A stretch of 61,664 nt of DNA from Polyangiaceae bacterium (GTDB lineage Bacteria; Myxococcota_A; Polyangia; Polyangiales; Polyangiaceae), in contig JALHPN010000024.1 of the NCBI GenBank assembly GCA_022842465.1, forward strand, positions 1 to 61,664, written 5' to 3'. The notes under the pieces are model-generated. The model made no database searches. It saw only the letters and a program-made list of their open reading frames with translations, and was not told where the DNA came from. Each line of letters opens with the position of its first letter. Position 1 is the first letter of the stretch. This document shows positions 8,600 to 17,858 of this stretch, one piece after another. The translations under genes and the position numbers were made by a program.

Positions 8600-8707
8600 G
8601 AGCTCCTCCGAGAGCGAGCGACGTGCTCGCGCCGGGGCGGAGGTGCAAGGGGGGTGCCCCCTCCGCTCGCGGTCAGCTCTCGTAGTGCCGCGATCTCGAC
8701 GAGACGG

Positions 8708-9880
8708 TCAGAACGTCCCGGAGAGGGCTGCGCCGGCGGTCCCGGCCCCGAGCCACGGCGACACGTTCGTCGCCTTCGGGGTGGGGAGGGGCTTCCGGCT
8801 CGCGTCCTTTCCCGACTCCTTGCTGTCGCCGCCGGTGAAGAGGACGTAGGCGCCTCCGATGAGGAGCAGCCCCCCGACGCTTCCCGCGATGATGCCCGTG
8901 ACACCTGCCGTGTTCGCCTGCTTGCTGAGGGTGCAGACGCGCTCGGCCGTCGCGCCGGTCGTGTCGCAGGCGGCGACCTTCTCGCCGCGCGTGTCGTTGA
9001 TGAGCCCCGTCAGCTTCGTGTCGTTCGCCTCGTCGTTCAGGCTCGACCACTTGCTGTACCGCTCGAACGCGAAGATGCCGAGGCCCACGCCGGCCGCCAT
9101 CATCACGCCGCCGATCACCTTCCGCGTCGGGAAGGGCTTCTGCGCCTCCGGCGCGGCGCCCCGGGCGGACGTGGGGGCCGGGGAGAGGTCCACCGTCGTC
9201 TCCTTGCCGGCGACGAGGAGCACGTTCTTCTTGCTCGCGGGCACGCCCGGCGCCGAGAGCTCGACGGCGTGCGTGTCGGGCGACAGCTCGATCCGCGCGG
9301 TGCCGCCCTTCAGCGGGAAGCGCTTGTCGCCGTCGATGACGACCTCGCCGTCGAGCGAGCCGGCTCTCACGACGAGGGTGCCGAGCGCCGTGCCGGCGAG
9401 TCTGTCGACGAGGAGCCCGGCGATCTTCCGGAGCGTGTCGTCGTTTCCGTCGCGGAGGTTCGCGGAGTACTTCTCGGTGGCGACGGTGTCGGGCTTTCCG
9501 CGCTGGTAGAGGTGGACCTCGGCGAGCACCTCGCTCTTGCCGGCGCGCGAGACGAAGCCCCAGAGGTAGCGCTCCTGCTTGATCTGCTCGCCGATCTTCT
9601 GCTGGCACTCCGGGGTCGGACGTGTCGGGCAGCGGAGGGCCGCCGTCAGCATGCCGAGCGACTGGTTCGTCTCGAGCAGCGTCCAGGCGTGGGAGTTCCT
9701 CACCTTCCACTTCACTGCGCCGGTGAGGCCGTCGGCGTTCTCCTCCGCGTCCTCCGAGTCGAAGGCGAGGACCGCCACCGGCACGGCCGTCGCCTGGGTG
9801 CCCTCGGCGCGCGCGATCGTCGGACGACCGAAGACGACGAGCGTGAGCACGCCGAGGAGGAGGAGAAGCCGCCTTGCCAT
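8708..9880 (-). CDS. Exported TolB-like/PEGA-like protein with C-terminal membrane segments
   Basis: The 390-residue protein starts at ATG 9880, giving MARR, a leucine-rich core and ARA|E, a good signal peptide. An earlier in-frame start at 9943 would precede the signal and overlap the divergent rsmD start. Residues about 25-170 resemble the TolB N-terminal/CsgG-like fold seen in many myxobacterial proteins. Residues about 175-250 look like a PEGA beta-sandwich (valine/threonine-rich strands ending TVDLSP). Then come two glycine-rich hydrophobic segments (about 275-295 and 345-365) around a loop containing two cysteines, and a C-terminus ending GAALSGTF. It is probably an envelope-associated sensor or structural protein. 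The gene at 7979 follows 108 bases later on the same strand. Confidence 0.8.
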   Translation of the reverse strand: MARRLLLLLGVLTLVVFGRPTIARAEGTQATAVPVAVLAFDSEDAEENADGLTGAVKWKVRNSHAWTLLETNQSLGMLTAALRCPTRPTPECQQKIGEQIKQERYLWGFVSRAGKSEVLAEVHLYQRGKPDTVATEKYSANLRDGNDDTLRKIAGLLVDRLAGTALGTLVVRAGSLDGEVVIDGDKRFPLKGGTARIELSPDTHAVELSAPGVPASKKNVLLVAGKETTVDLSPAPTSARGAAPEAQKPFPTRKVIGGVMMAAGVGLGIFAFERYSKWSSLNDEANDTKLTGLINDTRGEKVAACDTTGATAERVCTLSKQANTAGVTGIIAGSVGGLLLIGGAYVLFTGGDSKESGKDASRKPLPTPKATNVSPWLGAGTAGAALSGTF

Positions 9881-9932
9881 CGAAAGGCAGCGTACCCCGG
9901 GGGCCGCCCTCCGCGCTACGCTCCGCGACTCG

Positions 9933-10499
9933 ATGCGGATCACGGGCGGGAGCCTCCGATCGCGGGCGCTCCGCGCGCCGAAGGGGACGTCGACCCGTCC
10001 GACGTCGGATCGCGTCCGCGAGGCGATTTTCTCGATGCTCGCCTCGGACGGCGTCTTCGCGGCGGACGGCCTGCGCGTCCTCGACCTCTACGCCGGGTCC
10101 GGCGCGCTGGCCTTCGAAGCGATCTCTCGTGGCGCGACGGAGGCGGTCCTCGTCGAGCAGGCTCGGGACGCGACGACCGTGATCCGGGAGAATGCGCGGG
10201 CACTGGGCGTGGACGGCGCGGTCCGGCTCCTCGCCGCCCGGGTGGAGCGTGTGCTCGCCTCGTCGGAGGGCCTCGGCACGTTCGGGCTCGTCCTCTGCGA
10301 CCCGCCGTACGCAGACGTGCGAGCGCCGGCGTTCGAGGGCATTCTCGCGAGCGCGGCCGCGCTCCTCGACGAGGACGGCGTGCTCCTCCTCGAGCACGCC
10401 GCGACGGACCGGTCACCGGAGGTGTCGGGGCTCCTCCTCGATCGGGGCCGTCGTCACGGCGATACGGCAGTGTCGCTGTATCGACGTGCCCCTCGGTAG
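9933..10499 (+). CDS. rsmD: 16S rRNA (guanine(966)-N(2))-methyltransferase
   Basis: The 188-residue enzyme methylates the exocyclic amine of G966 in 16S rRNA using S-adenosylmethionine. The family opening MRITGG is present, followed by RPTSDRVREA, the SAM-binding DLYAGSGALAFEA (51-63) and the catalytic DPPY (123-126). The length is normal. The start ATG 9933 is divergent from the gene at 8708-9880, with 52 bases between them. In many bacteria rsmD is followed by coaD; here it is followed by an unrelated membrane-anchored protein. Confidence 0.95.
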   Translation: MRITGGSLRSRALRAPKGTSTRPTSDRVREAIFSMLASDGVFAADGLRVLDLYAGSGALAFEAISRGATEAVLVEQARDATTVIRENARALGVDGAVRLLAARVERVLASSEGLGTFGLVLCDPPYADVRAPAFEGILASAAALLDEDGVLLLEHAATDRSPEVSGLLLDRGRRHGDTAVSLYRRAPR

Positions 10500-10543
10500 A
10501 CTCTGGCTGTCCGGCCTCCGACCCGTATACACTCGCGCGTCAG

Positions 10544-11152
10544 ATGGCTTCGAACTCTCCTCCTTCGATGCGTGCACCGGCCGGTGTGCCTCCGAGCGGC
10601 AACGGGAAGTACATCGTCCTCGTCGTCCTGCTGCTCGGGCTCGTGGGCGGGCTCGTATGGTGGAAGAAGAGCCAGACGCCGCCCGATCCGATCGTCGAGA
10701 AGACGCTCTTCGACGCGGGCCCGCCGACGCGTCCTACCGGCCGGAACCCGGACGACGACATTCCACTGCCGCCGGCGATCGAGGACGCGGGACCCGACTC
10801 GGGGCCGACCAAGGTCATCGTCCAGAAGTTCGACAACCAGTGTGACGCGAAGTCGTGCTCGGGTCAGTCGAACGCGGAGCTCGAGGGGCAGCTCGCCTTC
10901 CGCGTCCGGCAGGCTCGCCGCTGCTACAACGCCGCCCTCACGCAGGACAACACGCTGAAGGGCAAGCTCTCGGTCCGGGTGCGCGTCGGCGCGAACGGGC
11001 AGGTGTGCGCCGCGAACGTCACGAGCGACGAGATCGGCAACGCCGCGCTCGCGAACTGCGTGGCGAGCACGTTCCGCGGGGCGAACTTCCCGACGCCGAA
11101 GGGCGGCTGCCTCGACGTCAACGTGCCGGTGAACTTCGTCCCGGGCCAGTAG
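10544..11152 (+). CDS. Membrane-anchored AgmX/PglI-like C-terminal domain protein
   Basis: The 202-residue protein has one N-terminal transmembrane segment (about 23-41, ending WWKK) with a short Ser/Pro-rich cytoplasmic tail, then an Asp/Pro-rich periplasmic linker. The conserved C-terminal domain (about 100-202) contains the pattern of the AgmX/PglI and TonB-like C-terminal family: the helix around QARRCYNAAL, then a strand motif GKLSVRVRVGANGQV and paired cysteines. AgmX belongs to the adventurous gliding/energy-transduction group of myxobacteria, so a trans-envelope structural role is likely, but gliding itself cannot be claimed. The start ATG 10544 has no obvious Shine-Dalgarno. The lipoprotein at 11168 follows after 15 bases, suggesting a run of co-transcribed genes to truA. 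Confidence 0.8.
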   Translation: MASNSPPSMRAPAGVPPSGNGKYIVLVVLLLGLVGGLVWWKKSQTPPDPIVEKTLFDAGPPTRPTGRNPDDDIPLPPAIEDAGPDSGPTKVIVQKFDNQCDAKSCSGQSNAELEGQLAFRVRQARRCYNAALTQDNTLKGKLSVRVRVGANGQVCAANVTSDEIGNAALANCVASTFRGANFPTPKGGCLDVNVPVNFVPGQ

Positions 11153-11167
11153 GGAACGAGCGAGCGC

Positions 11168-11443
11168 ATGTCGAAGGTCCGGCTCGCCGCGCTCGTTCTC
11201 GCCTCTTCGGCCGCGGCCGTCGTGCTCGGCGTGACGGCGGCGTGCACCGAGGGCACGACCCCCGATTGCAGCGGCGCGAACGCGGCGCAGTGTGGATCGT
11301 TCGTCGACGGGGCTCCCGAGGCCGACGCGAGTCTCCTCGTGCCCGAGGCCGCGCCGCCCTCTTCTACCGCAGGGGATGCGGGGGATGCGGCTCCCGGCGC
11401 AGATGCCGAGGCCGGCTCGCTCGATCTCCTCGACGGAGGTTGA
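11168..11443 (+). CDS. Small lipoprotein, unknown function
   Basis: The 91-residue predicted lipoprotein has a hydrophobic leader and a lipobox ending TAAC (Cys about 26). The rest is Asp/Ala/Gly/Pro-rich and mostly low complexity, with two cysteines near C/GANAAQCG. It looks like a disordered, envelope-tethered peptide. The next lipoprotein starts 4 bases after its stop and uses GGAGGT inside the end of this gene as its Shine-Dalgarno, so the two are tightly coupled. Confidence 0.7.
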   Translation: MSKVRLAALVLASSAAAVVLGVTAACTEGTTPDCSGANAAQCGSFVDGAPEADASLLVPEAAPPSSTAGDAGDAAPGADAEAGSLDLLDGG

Positions 11444-11447
11444 CCTC

Positions 11448-11723
11448 GTGGGGAAGCGGCGAGGCGGGCGTGCGTGGGTCGTCCCGCTCCTCGGAGCGGC
11501 GTCGCTCTTCGCCGTGATCGCGGCGTGCGGAGAGACGCGGCAGCCGATCGGCGAGGAGTGCCTCCGTGACGAGGACTGCCTCTCGAACGTGTGCTCCTTC
11601 CGCGCGTGCGTTCCAGCTCCGCAGCTCACGGTGCCCTACGGGAGCGCTCCGGACGAGGAGCCGCGCATCCCGGAGCCGGACGGCGGCGCGCAGGCGGTGC
11701 GTGACGCGCGCAGCGACGGATGA
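11448..11723 (+). CDS. Small cysteine-containing lipoprotein, unknown function
   Basis: The 91-residue predicted lipoprotein starts at GTG 11448, preceded by GGAGGT at 11435-11440. Its leader has the sequence KRRGGR, a hydrophobic core and a lipobox ending IAAC. After it comes a short Cys motif (EECLRDEDCLSNVCSF), resembling the small disulfide modules common in myxobacterial surface proteins, and an acidic Pro-rich tail. An in-frame start at 11292 would lie inside the preceding gene and is rejected. The stop overlaps the truA start as ATGA. Confidence 0.7.
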   Translation: MGKRRGGRAWVVPLLGAASLFAVIAACGETRQPIGEECLRDEDCLSNVCSFRACVPAPQLTVPYGSAPDEEPRIPEPDGGAQAVRDARSDG

Positions 11724-12544
11724 CGCCGATGTCGTCCTCGCCTCACCCCTTCGGGGGTCACGAAGCGCGTCACGGGGTGTTGCTCCAGATCGCCTACGAC
11801 GGGACCGGGTTCTCGGGCTGGGCCTCGCAGCGCGACACGCGGACGGTGGAGGACGTCGTCCGCGGCGCGATCCGCGCGCTCGATCCGAAGGCGGAGGGTC
11901 CGCGCGGGACGAGCCGCACCGACGCCGGCGTCCACGCCGAGGGGCAGATGGCCGCGTTCGACACGAGCCTCGTCCTGCCCGCGCGAGGGTGGGTCCTCGC
12001 GCTGAACCAGCACTTGCCCGACGACGTCGCGGTGCGGCGCGCGCGGTCGGTGCCCGTGGCGTTCCAGCCGCGCTTCGTGAGCCGCGGAAAGCGCTACGCT
12101 TACCATCTCCTCTTCGACAAGGTCAGAGACCCGCGCCTGCGGGACCGGGCCTGGCGGATCGGCTACGAGATGGATCTCGATCTCCTCGCACGCGAAGCCC
12201 GGTCGCTGGTCGGGACGCACGACTTCCGTGCGTTCCGCGCCGCGGGCGATCCGCGCGAGGACACCGTGCGCACGATCACGGACGTCCGGCTCGAGCGCCT
12301 CGGCGGTCGCGAGGCGAAGCTCGTCGTCGAGGGGACGGCCTTCCTCTACAACATGGTCCGGATCGTCACCGGCACGCTGGTCGACGTCGGGCGGGGCCGT
12401 CTGCCGGAGGGGACGATCGCTCGCGCGATCGACGGCCGAGAGCGCAAGCTCGCCGGGCAGACCGCGCCGCCGCAGGGGCTCGTGCTCGAGCACACGTCGC
12501 TCGAGCTTCCGCCCGAAGGGACGGGTGAACCGTGGCCGCCGTGA
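11720..12544 (+). CDS. truA: tRNA pseudouridine(38-40) synthase
   Basis: The 274-residue enzyme converts uridines 38-40 of the tRNA anticodon stem to pseudouridine. The catalytic aspartate is D68 in the GTSRTDAGVHA motif, and the IAYDGTGFSGW opening and YNMVRIVTGTL C-terminal signatures are present. Two starts are possible: ATG 11720, overlapping the preceding stop as ATGA, and ATG 11729. I chose 11720 because of the coupling. Its end overlaps the following acetyltransferase by 13 bases in a different frame. Confidence 0.94.
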   Translation: MTPMSSSPHPFGGHEARHGVLLQIAYDGTGFSGWASQRDTRTVEDVVRGAIRALDPKAEGPRGTSRTDAGVHAEGQMAAFDTSLVLPARGWVLALNQHLPDDVAVRRARSVPVAFQPRFVSRGKRYAYHLLFDKVRDPRLRDRAWRIGYEMDLDLLAREARSLVGTHDFRAFRAAGDPREDTVRTITDVRLERLGGREAKLVVEGTAFLYNMVRIVTGTLVDVGRGRLPEGTIARAIDGRERKLAGQTAPPQGLVLEHTSLELPPEGTGEPWPP

Positions 12545-13572
12545 CGAAGCCCGCCGTCGTCCACGTCCGCGCGGCGCATCCCGACGAGGGACGCGTCATC
12601 GCGGCGCTGTGGCGCGAGCTGTGGGATGCGCACGAGGCGTGGGGGGGCTACGCCGGCACGCGCGACGAACGTGTCTACGATCACCTCGCCCATCGCCTCG
12701 GGGAGGACGCGCGGGTGCGAGGCGGGCAGCCGGTCCTCGGGCGTCACGTCCACCTCGTCGCCTCGCAGGACGGAAGCGTGATCGGTCAGGTCGAGGGCTG
12801 GTTCGAGCGGCACGGCATCGACGAGGCGACGCCGCACACGTGCGAGGTGCGCTCGTTGATCGTCTCTGCGCGCGCGCGCGCGACCGGCGCGGGGCGTGCG
12901 CTCCTCGACGGACTCGGGAAGGTGGCGCTGCAGATGAGCCGCGGCGCCGCCGTCGTGATGGCGGCGGAGGTCCTCGAGCCGAACCCGGCGCACGCGTTCT
13001 ATGCGAAGGTCGGCTACCGGCCGGTGTCGTGGACGGCGCGTGTCGCGACGGAAGGGGCAGAGGACCTCGCGGCGCGGAGCGAGCCGTTCAGCGCGCGCCT
13101 CGCGACGTCGCAGGACGCGCTCGCGTTGGCCCTCCTCGATCCTGCCCTCGCCCAGCGGCGGCGCCTGCAGGGGGACATGCGCTTCGATCGCCCGCGCGCC
13201 GTCGACGCCACGCTCGTCGGGGCGCTCGCGGCCCATCTCGGGCGGCCCTCGGCGTACCAGGACCAGTGCGAGCTCGTCGTGTTGGACCGGCAAGGGGTCG
13301 TCCGCGCCTCGGCGAGCCTCACGGTGATGTCGCTCGACCCGCCGTTCCTCCCGGCGCGCCGTGGCATGCTCGGCCGCATCGCGGCCGATCCCGCGCTCGA
13401 CCCGCGCCCGCTCGTCACCCCCCTCGTCCGCCTCGCGCGCCGTCTCGCGCTCGTCCGCGGCGCCGCGACCCTGGAGCTCACCGATCTCGACGCCCCGGGC
13501 GGCCCGCTCCATGCCGGCGCGCTCGGCGCGGGGGCGCGGCCCTGGTCCCGCATCGTGGAGCGCTGGGCCTGA
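12532..13572 (+). CDS. GNAT-family N-acetyltransferase with C-terminal extension
   Basis: The 346-residue protein has a GNAT domain in its N-terminal half (about 10-170). It includes a conserved acetyl-CoA loop region (VSARARATGAGRALLD) and the helix PNPAHAFYAKVGYRP typical of the GNAT C-terminal signature. The second half (about 180-346) has a similar alternating pattern and may be a second, degenerate GNAT-like domain. The substrate is unknown. GTG 12532 lies inside truA, so expression is likely coupled. An upstream in-frame ATG is not available. The DegP protease gene follows 46 bases later. Confidence 0.82.
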   Translation: MAAVTKPAVVHVRAAHPDEGRVIAALWRELWDAHEAWGGYAGTRDERVYDHLAHRLGEDARVRGGQPVLGRHVHLVASQDGSVIGQVEGWFERHGIDEATPHTCEVRSLIVSARARATGAGRALLDGLGKVALQMSRGAAVVMAAEVLEPNPAHAFYAKVGYRPVSWTARVATEGAEDLAARSEPFSARLATSQDALALALLDPALAQRRRLQGDMRFDRPRAVDATLVGALAAHLGRPSAYQDQCELVVLDRQGVVRASASLTVMSLDPPFLPARRGMLGRIAADPALDPRPLVTPLVRLARRLALVRGAATLELTDLDAPGGPLHAGALGAGARPWSRIVERWA

Positions 13573-13618
13573 CCGGTCACTTTTCCCCGTTCTCGACGGT
13601 TTGCTACGGTCTCTTCCG

Positions 13619-15019
13619 ATGCGCTCCACCTCCGTCCTCGCGCGCCGCAGCGGCGCTGTCTTCGGGCTCGTGCTCGCGGTCTCCGCGACGCCTTCGCTCG
13701 CTCGCGCCCAGGGGGCGCCACCCACGGCGCCGCAAGCGGCCGCCGCCCAGATCGAGGCGAAGAAGCTGTCGGACGGCTTCGTCGCCGTCGCGGAGAAGGT
13801 CAGCCCGAGCGTCGTCCAGATCGACGTCACGACCCGCGACGACAACGCCGACGCGCTGACACGACTCTTCGGGAAGAGCCAGGACTCCCCGGTCGCGCGC
13901 GGCACCGGCTCGGGCGTCATCTTCACGCCCGACGGCAACATCCTGACGAACAACCACGTCATCGACCAGGCGCTCTCCATCAACGTGCGCCTCCGCGACG
14001 GCAGGCTCCTCGCCGCGAAGCTCGTCGGGCGCGATCCGGCGACCGACCTCGCCGTCATCAAGGTCGAGGGGACGGGCCTCACGGCTGCCAAGCTCGCGGA
14101 CTCGGACGCTGCGCGCGTCGGCGAGTGGGTCGTCGCGATCGGCTCGCCGTTCGCGCTCGGCTACACCGTCACGACCGGAGTCCTCTCCGCGAAGGGGCGG
14201 AGCGGGCTCGGCATGAACCAGATCGAGGACTACCTCCAGACGGACGCGAGCATCAACCCCGGCAACTCCGGCGGTCCGCTCTGTGATCTCAGCGGCAACG
14301 TCCTCGGCATCAACACGATGATCGTCGGCCGCGGCTCCGGGATCGGCTTCGCGGTCCCGGCCAACCTCGCGAAGCGCGTCGCCGATCAGCTCCTCAAGAA
14401 CGGCAAGGTGCAGCGGGCGTGGATCGGGGTGGGGATCCAGGACCTGACGCCCGAGCTCGCCACCGCGATGAAGGTCGACACGCGCGCTGGCGTGATCGTG
14501 AACTCGATCACGGACGGCGGTCCCGCCCAGAAGGCGAACGTGAAGCCCGGCGACATCATCGCGGGCGTCGCCGGCAAGAAGGTCGCCGACACGCGCGAGC
14601 TCGTTCGCGAGGTCATCGCTCACGACGTCGGTCAGACCGTCTCTCTCGAGATCCTCCGGGACGGAAAACGGTACGGGACGTCGACCCTCCTCACCGCGCG
14701 CCCCGAGGCGGCCGTCCCCCCGCTCCCCGTCCAGCAGCAGGGTGTCCCGCAGTCCGGCCTCGGCCTGAACGTCCGTGATCTGCCGCCGCAGCAGGCCGTG
14801 ACGCTCGGTCTCGCCGCGAAGCCCCTACCGGTCGTCACGACCATCTCGCCGGGCTCGGCCGCCGATCGCGCCGGCCTCCGCCCCGGCGACGTCATCGTCG
14901 AGGCCGACGGTATCGCCGATCCGACCTCGGCGCAGCTCGTCGAGCAGGCGAAGGACGGGCAGCTCCTCGTCCGCATTCGCCGGCGCGAAGCGAGCTTCTA
15001 CGCGGTCCTCAAGAAGTAG
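13619..15019 (+). CDS. DegP/HtrA-type periplasmic serine protease
   Basis: The 466-residue protein has a signal peptide (MRSTSV, hydrophobic core, ARA|Q), a trypsin-like domain with the triad H113 (NNHVID), D143 (TDLAVIK) and S217 (NPGNSGGPL), and two PDZ domains (about 255-350 and 375-460). This is the DegP/DegQ architecture: a periplasmic protease-chaperone that clears misfolded envelope proteins. The final residues bind no obvious membrane anchor, so it is probably soluble. The start ATG 13619 gives a well-formed signal peptide. The histidine-kinase gene converges 2 bases after its stop. A link between DegP and that kinase is only positional. Confidence 0.93.
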   Translation: MRSTSVLARRSGAVFGLVLAVSATPSLARAQGAPPTAPQAAAAQIEAKKLSDGFVAVAEKVSPSVVQIDVTTRDDNADALTRLFGKSQDSPVARGTGSGVIFTPDGNILTNNHVIDQALSINVRLRDGRLLAAKLVGRDPATDLAVIKVEGTGLTAAKLADSDAARVGEWVVAIGSPFALGYTVTTGVLSAKGRSGLGMNQIEDYLQTDASINPGNSGGPLCDLSGNVLGINTMIVGRGSGIGFAVPANLAKRVADQLLKNGKVQRAWIGVGIQDLTPELATAMKVDTRAGVIVNSITDGGPAQKANVKPGDIIAGVAGKKVADTRELVREVIAHDVGQTVSLEILRDGKRYGTSTLLTARPEAAVPPLPVQQQGVPQSGLGLNVRDLPPQQAVTLGLAAKPLPVVTTISPGSAADRAGLRPGDVIVEADGIADPTSAQLVEQAKDGQLLVRIRRREASFYAVLKK

Positions 15020-15021
15020 CT

Positions 15022-16653
15022 TCAAGGAGGCGGCGACGGCGTCGGCGCGCGCGCCGCGGGGAGGACGACGCGGAAGACCGTCCCGCGGCCGCCTTCGCGC
15101 GGATGGGCCGTGAGGGATCCGCGCGCGTCCGTCACGATCTGGTGGGAGATCGAGAGCCCGAGCCCCATCCCCGCCCCGTCCTTCGTCGTGAAGAAAGGCT
15201 CGAAGATGCGCTCGAGGTCCTCGGCGGGGATCCCGACGCCGGTGTCACGGACCTCGACGACGACCTGATCGGCCTCGTCCCACGCCGTCACACGCACCTC
15301 GTTCGTCGCGGCGTCCTGCTCCGCCAGCGACTGAGCCGCGTTGACGAGGAGATTCAGGAAGACCTGCCCGAGCCGACCCTCGGTCCCGGAGACGTAGAGG
15401 CCGGGCTCGAAGGCGCGGACGAGCTTGCCGCGGTGGCGGAGCTCGTGGTCGGCCATGTTGCAGCACACGTCGAGCACGCGCGCGACGTCGATCGCGACCT
15501 GGACGCGCTCGTCCCCCCGGCCGAGCGTCTTCAGCCCGTCGACGATGTCACGCATCCGGCGGCCACCCTCCGCCATCACCGTGAGGTGGGACGCCATGCG
15601 GCTCGCGAACGCCTCGGGCAGGTCCGTCGCTCGTGCGAGGTCCTTCTCGGCGAGCCGGACGACGCCGAGCACGTACGCGAGCGGGTTGTTCAGCTCGTGG
15701 CCGATCGTCGCGGCGAGCCGTCCGAGTGACGCGAGCCTGTCGGCGAGGACGAGCTGCGTCTCGATCTGCTTCCGGGCGGAGACGTCGCGCGCGATGCTCA
15801 GGATCGCCGGCTCGCCGTCGAAGAGCGTGAGGTAGCCCGTCACCTCGGCGACGAACGGTCGACCGTCCTTCCGGAGGAGCCGCTTCTCGGCGACCGGCAC
15901 GACGGCGCCCTCGCCTACGATGCGCTCGATGCGGACGGCGCTCGCGGCGCGGTCGTCGGGGTGGACGAGATCGAGTGGCCCGAGCCCGGTGATGTCGTCT
16001 TCGGCGCCGTAGCCGAGCATCCGTCGCGCGGCGGGGCTCATGTACACGACGGCGCCGTTGCGATGGACGACGACGCCGTCGGGCATCGTCTCGATCAGGG
16101 TCCGGTAGCTCTCCTCGGAGCGCGCGAGGGCGCGCTCGGCCTCGACCCGCGCGCTCACGTCGCGCATCGTCGCGTACATCGCGTCGCGATCGCCGAGGCG
16201 GAGAGGTCCACAGGTGAGCTCGACGGGGAAGACGCGCCCGTCCTTCGCGCGATGCCATCGGAGGTCCAGGCGCGAGGCGGTCGCCTTCCGCGCCTCCGCG
16301 ATCGAGCCGATCGTCCGCTCGGGCTCGTGGCTCACGTCGGTGACCTTCATCCGGCAGGCCTCGTCGCGCGTCCAGCCGTAGAGCGAGACCCAGGCCGCGT
16401 TCACGTCGAGGATCTCGCGCGTCTTCGGATCGAAGACCGACATCGCGTCGAGCTCGTGGGAGTGGACGAGCCGGAAGGTCGCCTCGTCCGCGAGGAGCGC
16501 GCTCGTAATCTCCGACGTCGTCTTCGCCTGCGCGGCGGCGGTCTCGGCGGCCTCCGCGAGACCGAGGAGGGCGCGCAGCGCTTCGGTGTCTCCTCGCTCT
16601 TCGAGGAGGAGCGCGATCTTGCGGAGAGCTTCCCGTCGCTCCAAGGTCTCCAC
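15022..16653 (-). CDS. PAS-PAS sensor histidine kinase
   Basis: The protein (543 residues from GTG 16653) has a short N-terminal helical segment, two PAS domains (about 60-165 and 175-290, each with the typical DG/GR and DVSARxxAE linkers), a HisKA helix with the phospho-acceptor in [11 protein letters not shown], and a HATPase domain ([27 protein letters not shown]). No transmembrane segment is visible, so it is a soluble sensor, perhaps of redox or small ligands. A longer start at 16731 would overlap the divergent gene beginning at 16721, so I prefer the GTG at 16653, though no strong Shine-Dalgarno is seen. No response regulator lies beside it, so it is an orphan kinase, as is common in myxobacteria. 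Confidence 0.9.
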   Translation of the reverse strand: METLERREALRKIALLLEERGDTEALRALLGLAEAAETAAAQAKTTSEITSALLADEATFRLVHSHELDAMSVFDPKTREILDVNAAWVSLYGWTRDEACRMKVTDVSHEPERTIGSIAEARKATASRLDLRWHRAKDGRVFPVELTCGPLRLGDRDAMYATMRDVSARVEAERALARSEESYRTLIETMPDGVVVHRNGAVVYMSPAARRMLGYGAEDDITGLGPLDLVHPDDRAASAVRIERIVGEGAVVPVAEKRLLRKDGRPFVAEVTGYLTLFDGEPAILSIARDVSARKQIETQLVLADRLASLGRLAATIGHELNNPLAYVLGVVRLAEKDLARATDLPEAFASRMASHLTVMAEGGRRMRDIVDGLKTLGRGDERVQVAIDVARVLDVCCNMADHELRHRGKLVRAFEPGLYVSGTEGRLGQVFLNLLVNAAQSLAEQDAATNEVRVTAWDEADQVVVEVRDTGVGIPAEDLERIFEPFFTTKDGAGMGLGLSISHQIVTDARGSLTAHPREGGRGTVFRVVLPAARAPTPSPPP

Positions 16654-16720
16654 GATACTACTCGCACGGGCGGCGCATGTCGTTGACGGCAAGCGTCTCC
16701 CGGGAGACAAGACGCGGACG

Positions 16721-17851
16721 ATGGTGGACATCCGACAGACCGCGATGGGCGGCGACCTCCGCGACTTCCTCGACGTCGTCGACCTCGTCTACGAGGACGA
16801 CCCGAGGTATGTCCGGCCGCTCGACCTCGAGCAGAAGGAGCGCCTCAGCCCGAAGAAGAACCCGTTCTTCGAGCACGGCGAAGGCGTCGTCTTCACGGCC
16901 TACAAGGGCGGGCGCTGCGTCGGCCGGGTGACGGCGCAGATCGATCGCGAGCACCTCGGCCGCTACAAGGACGACGCCGGATTCTTCGGCTTCCTCGACA
17001 CGGTCGACGACGAAGAGGTCTGCAAGGCCCTCCTCGCCCGCGCCGAGGCGTGGCTGAAGGGGAAGGGGATGAAGCTCATCCGTGGCCCGCTCTCGCTGAA
17101 CATCAACGAGGAGCTGGGGATGCTCGTCGACGGGTTCGACGCTCCGCCGACGTTGATGAACCCGCACCACCGCCGCTACCAGGGCGGACTCGTCGAGAAG
17201 GCGGGGTACGCCAAGCTGAAGGATTTCTTCGGTTGGCGGTACGAGGTCGGAGAACCGAACGCGCGCGTCCGCAAGGCGCAGGCCGAGGTCCGAGCGATGC
17301 CCGAGGTCGTGGCGAGGCCGTTCTCGAAGAAGGACGCGGACCGCGACACCCGGATCACGCTCGACGTCTTCAACGACGCGTGGAGCGAGAACTGGGGCTT
17401 CGTTCCGGCGACCCCCGCCGAGGCGCGGAAGATGGCCGCCGACTTCAAGCTCTTCATCGTCCCGGAGATCACGCGGCTCGTGTTCATCGACGGCGAGCCC
17501 GCCGCGTGCGCGATCGCGCTCCCGAACGTGAACGAGATCGTGGGAGACCTCCACGGCAAGCTCCTTCCGTTCGGCTTCGCGAAGCTCCTCTATCGCCTCA
17601 AGGTGCAGGGCGCGCGGAGCGCCCGGCTCATCATCCTCGGCATCAAGAAGAAGTTCCGCGTGCAGAGGAAGTACGCCGGCCTCTCGCTCTTCCTCTACGC
17701 AGAGATGAACGACGGCGGGAAGCGCGTGGGCATCACGTGGGGCGAGCTCGGGTGGACGCTCGAGGACAACGCCGCCGTCAACACGGGGATCCGGACGATG
17801 GGCGCGAAGAAGTACAAGACGTACCGCGTCTACGAGAAGGCGCTGACGTAG
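16721..17851 (+). CDS. GNAT-like protein of the YghO family
   Basis: The 376-residue protein resembles a group annotated as YghO/N-acetyltransferase-like. It opens with a RVTAQID segment, then motifs such as GPLSLNINEELG, FGWRYEVGE and a C-terminal KKFRVQRKYAGL, GITWGELGW and KKYKTYRVYEK. The fold is probably an acyltransferase, but no substrate is known for the family. ATG 16721 is the likely start: a further upstream start at 16586 would lie inside the divergent histidine kinase. The flanking genes are convergent (outer-membrane protein at 17859) and divergent (kinase), so it is probably transcribed alone. Confidence 0.82.
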   Translation: MVDIRQTAMGGDLRDFLDVVDLVYEDDPRYVRPLDLEQKERLSPKKNPFFEHGEGVVFTAYKGGRCVGRVTAQIDREHLGRYKDDAGFFGFLDTVDDEEVCKALLARAEAWLKGKGMKLIRGPLSLNINEELGMLVDGFDAPPTLMNPHHRRYQGGLVEKAGYAKLKDFFGWRYEVGEPNARVRKAQAEVRAMPEVVARPFSKKDADRDTRITLDVFNDAWSENWGFVPATPAEARKMAADFKLFIVPEITRLVFIDGEPAACAIALPNVNEIVGDLHGKLLPFGFAKLLYRLKVQGARSARLIILGIKKKFRVQRKYAGLSLFLYAEMNDGGKRVGITWGELGWTLEDNAAVNTGIRTMGAKKYKTYRVYEKALT

Positions 17852-17858
17852 CCGGTCG

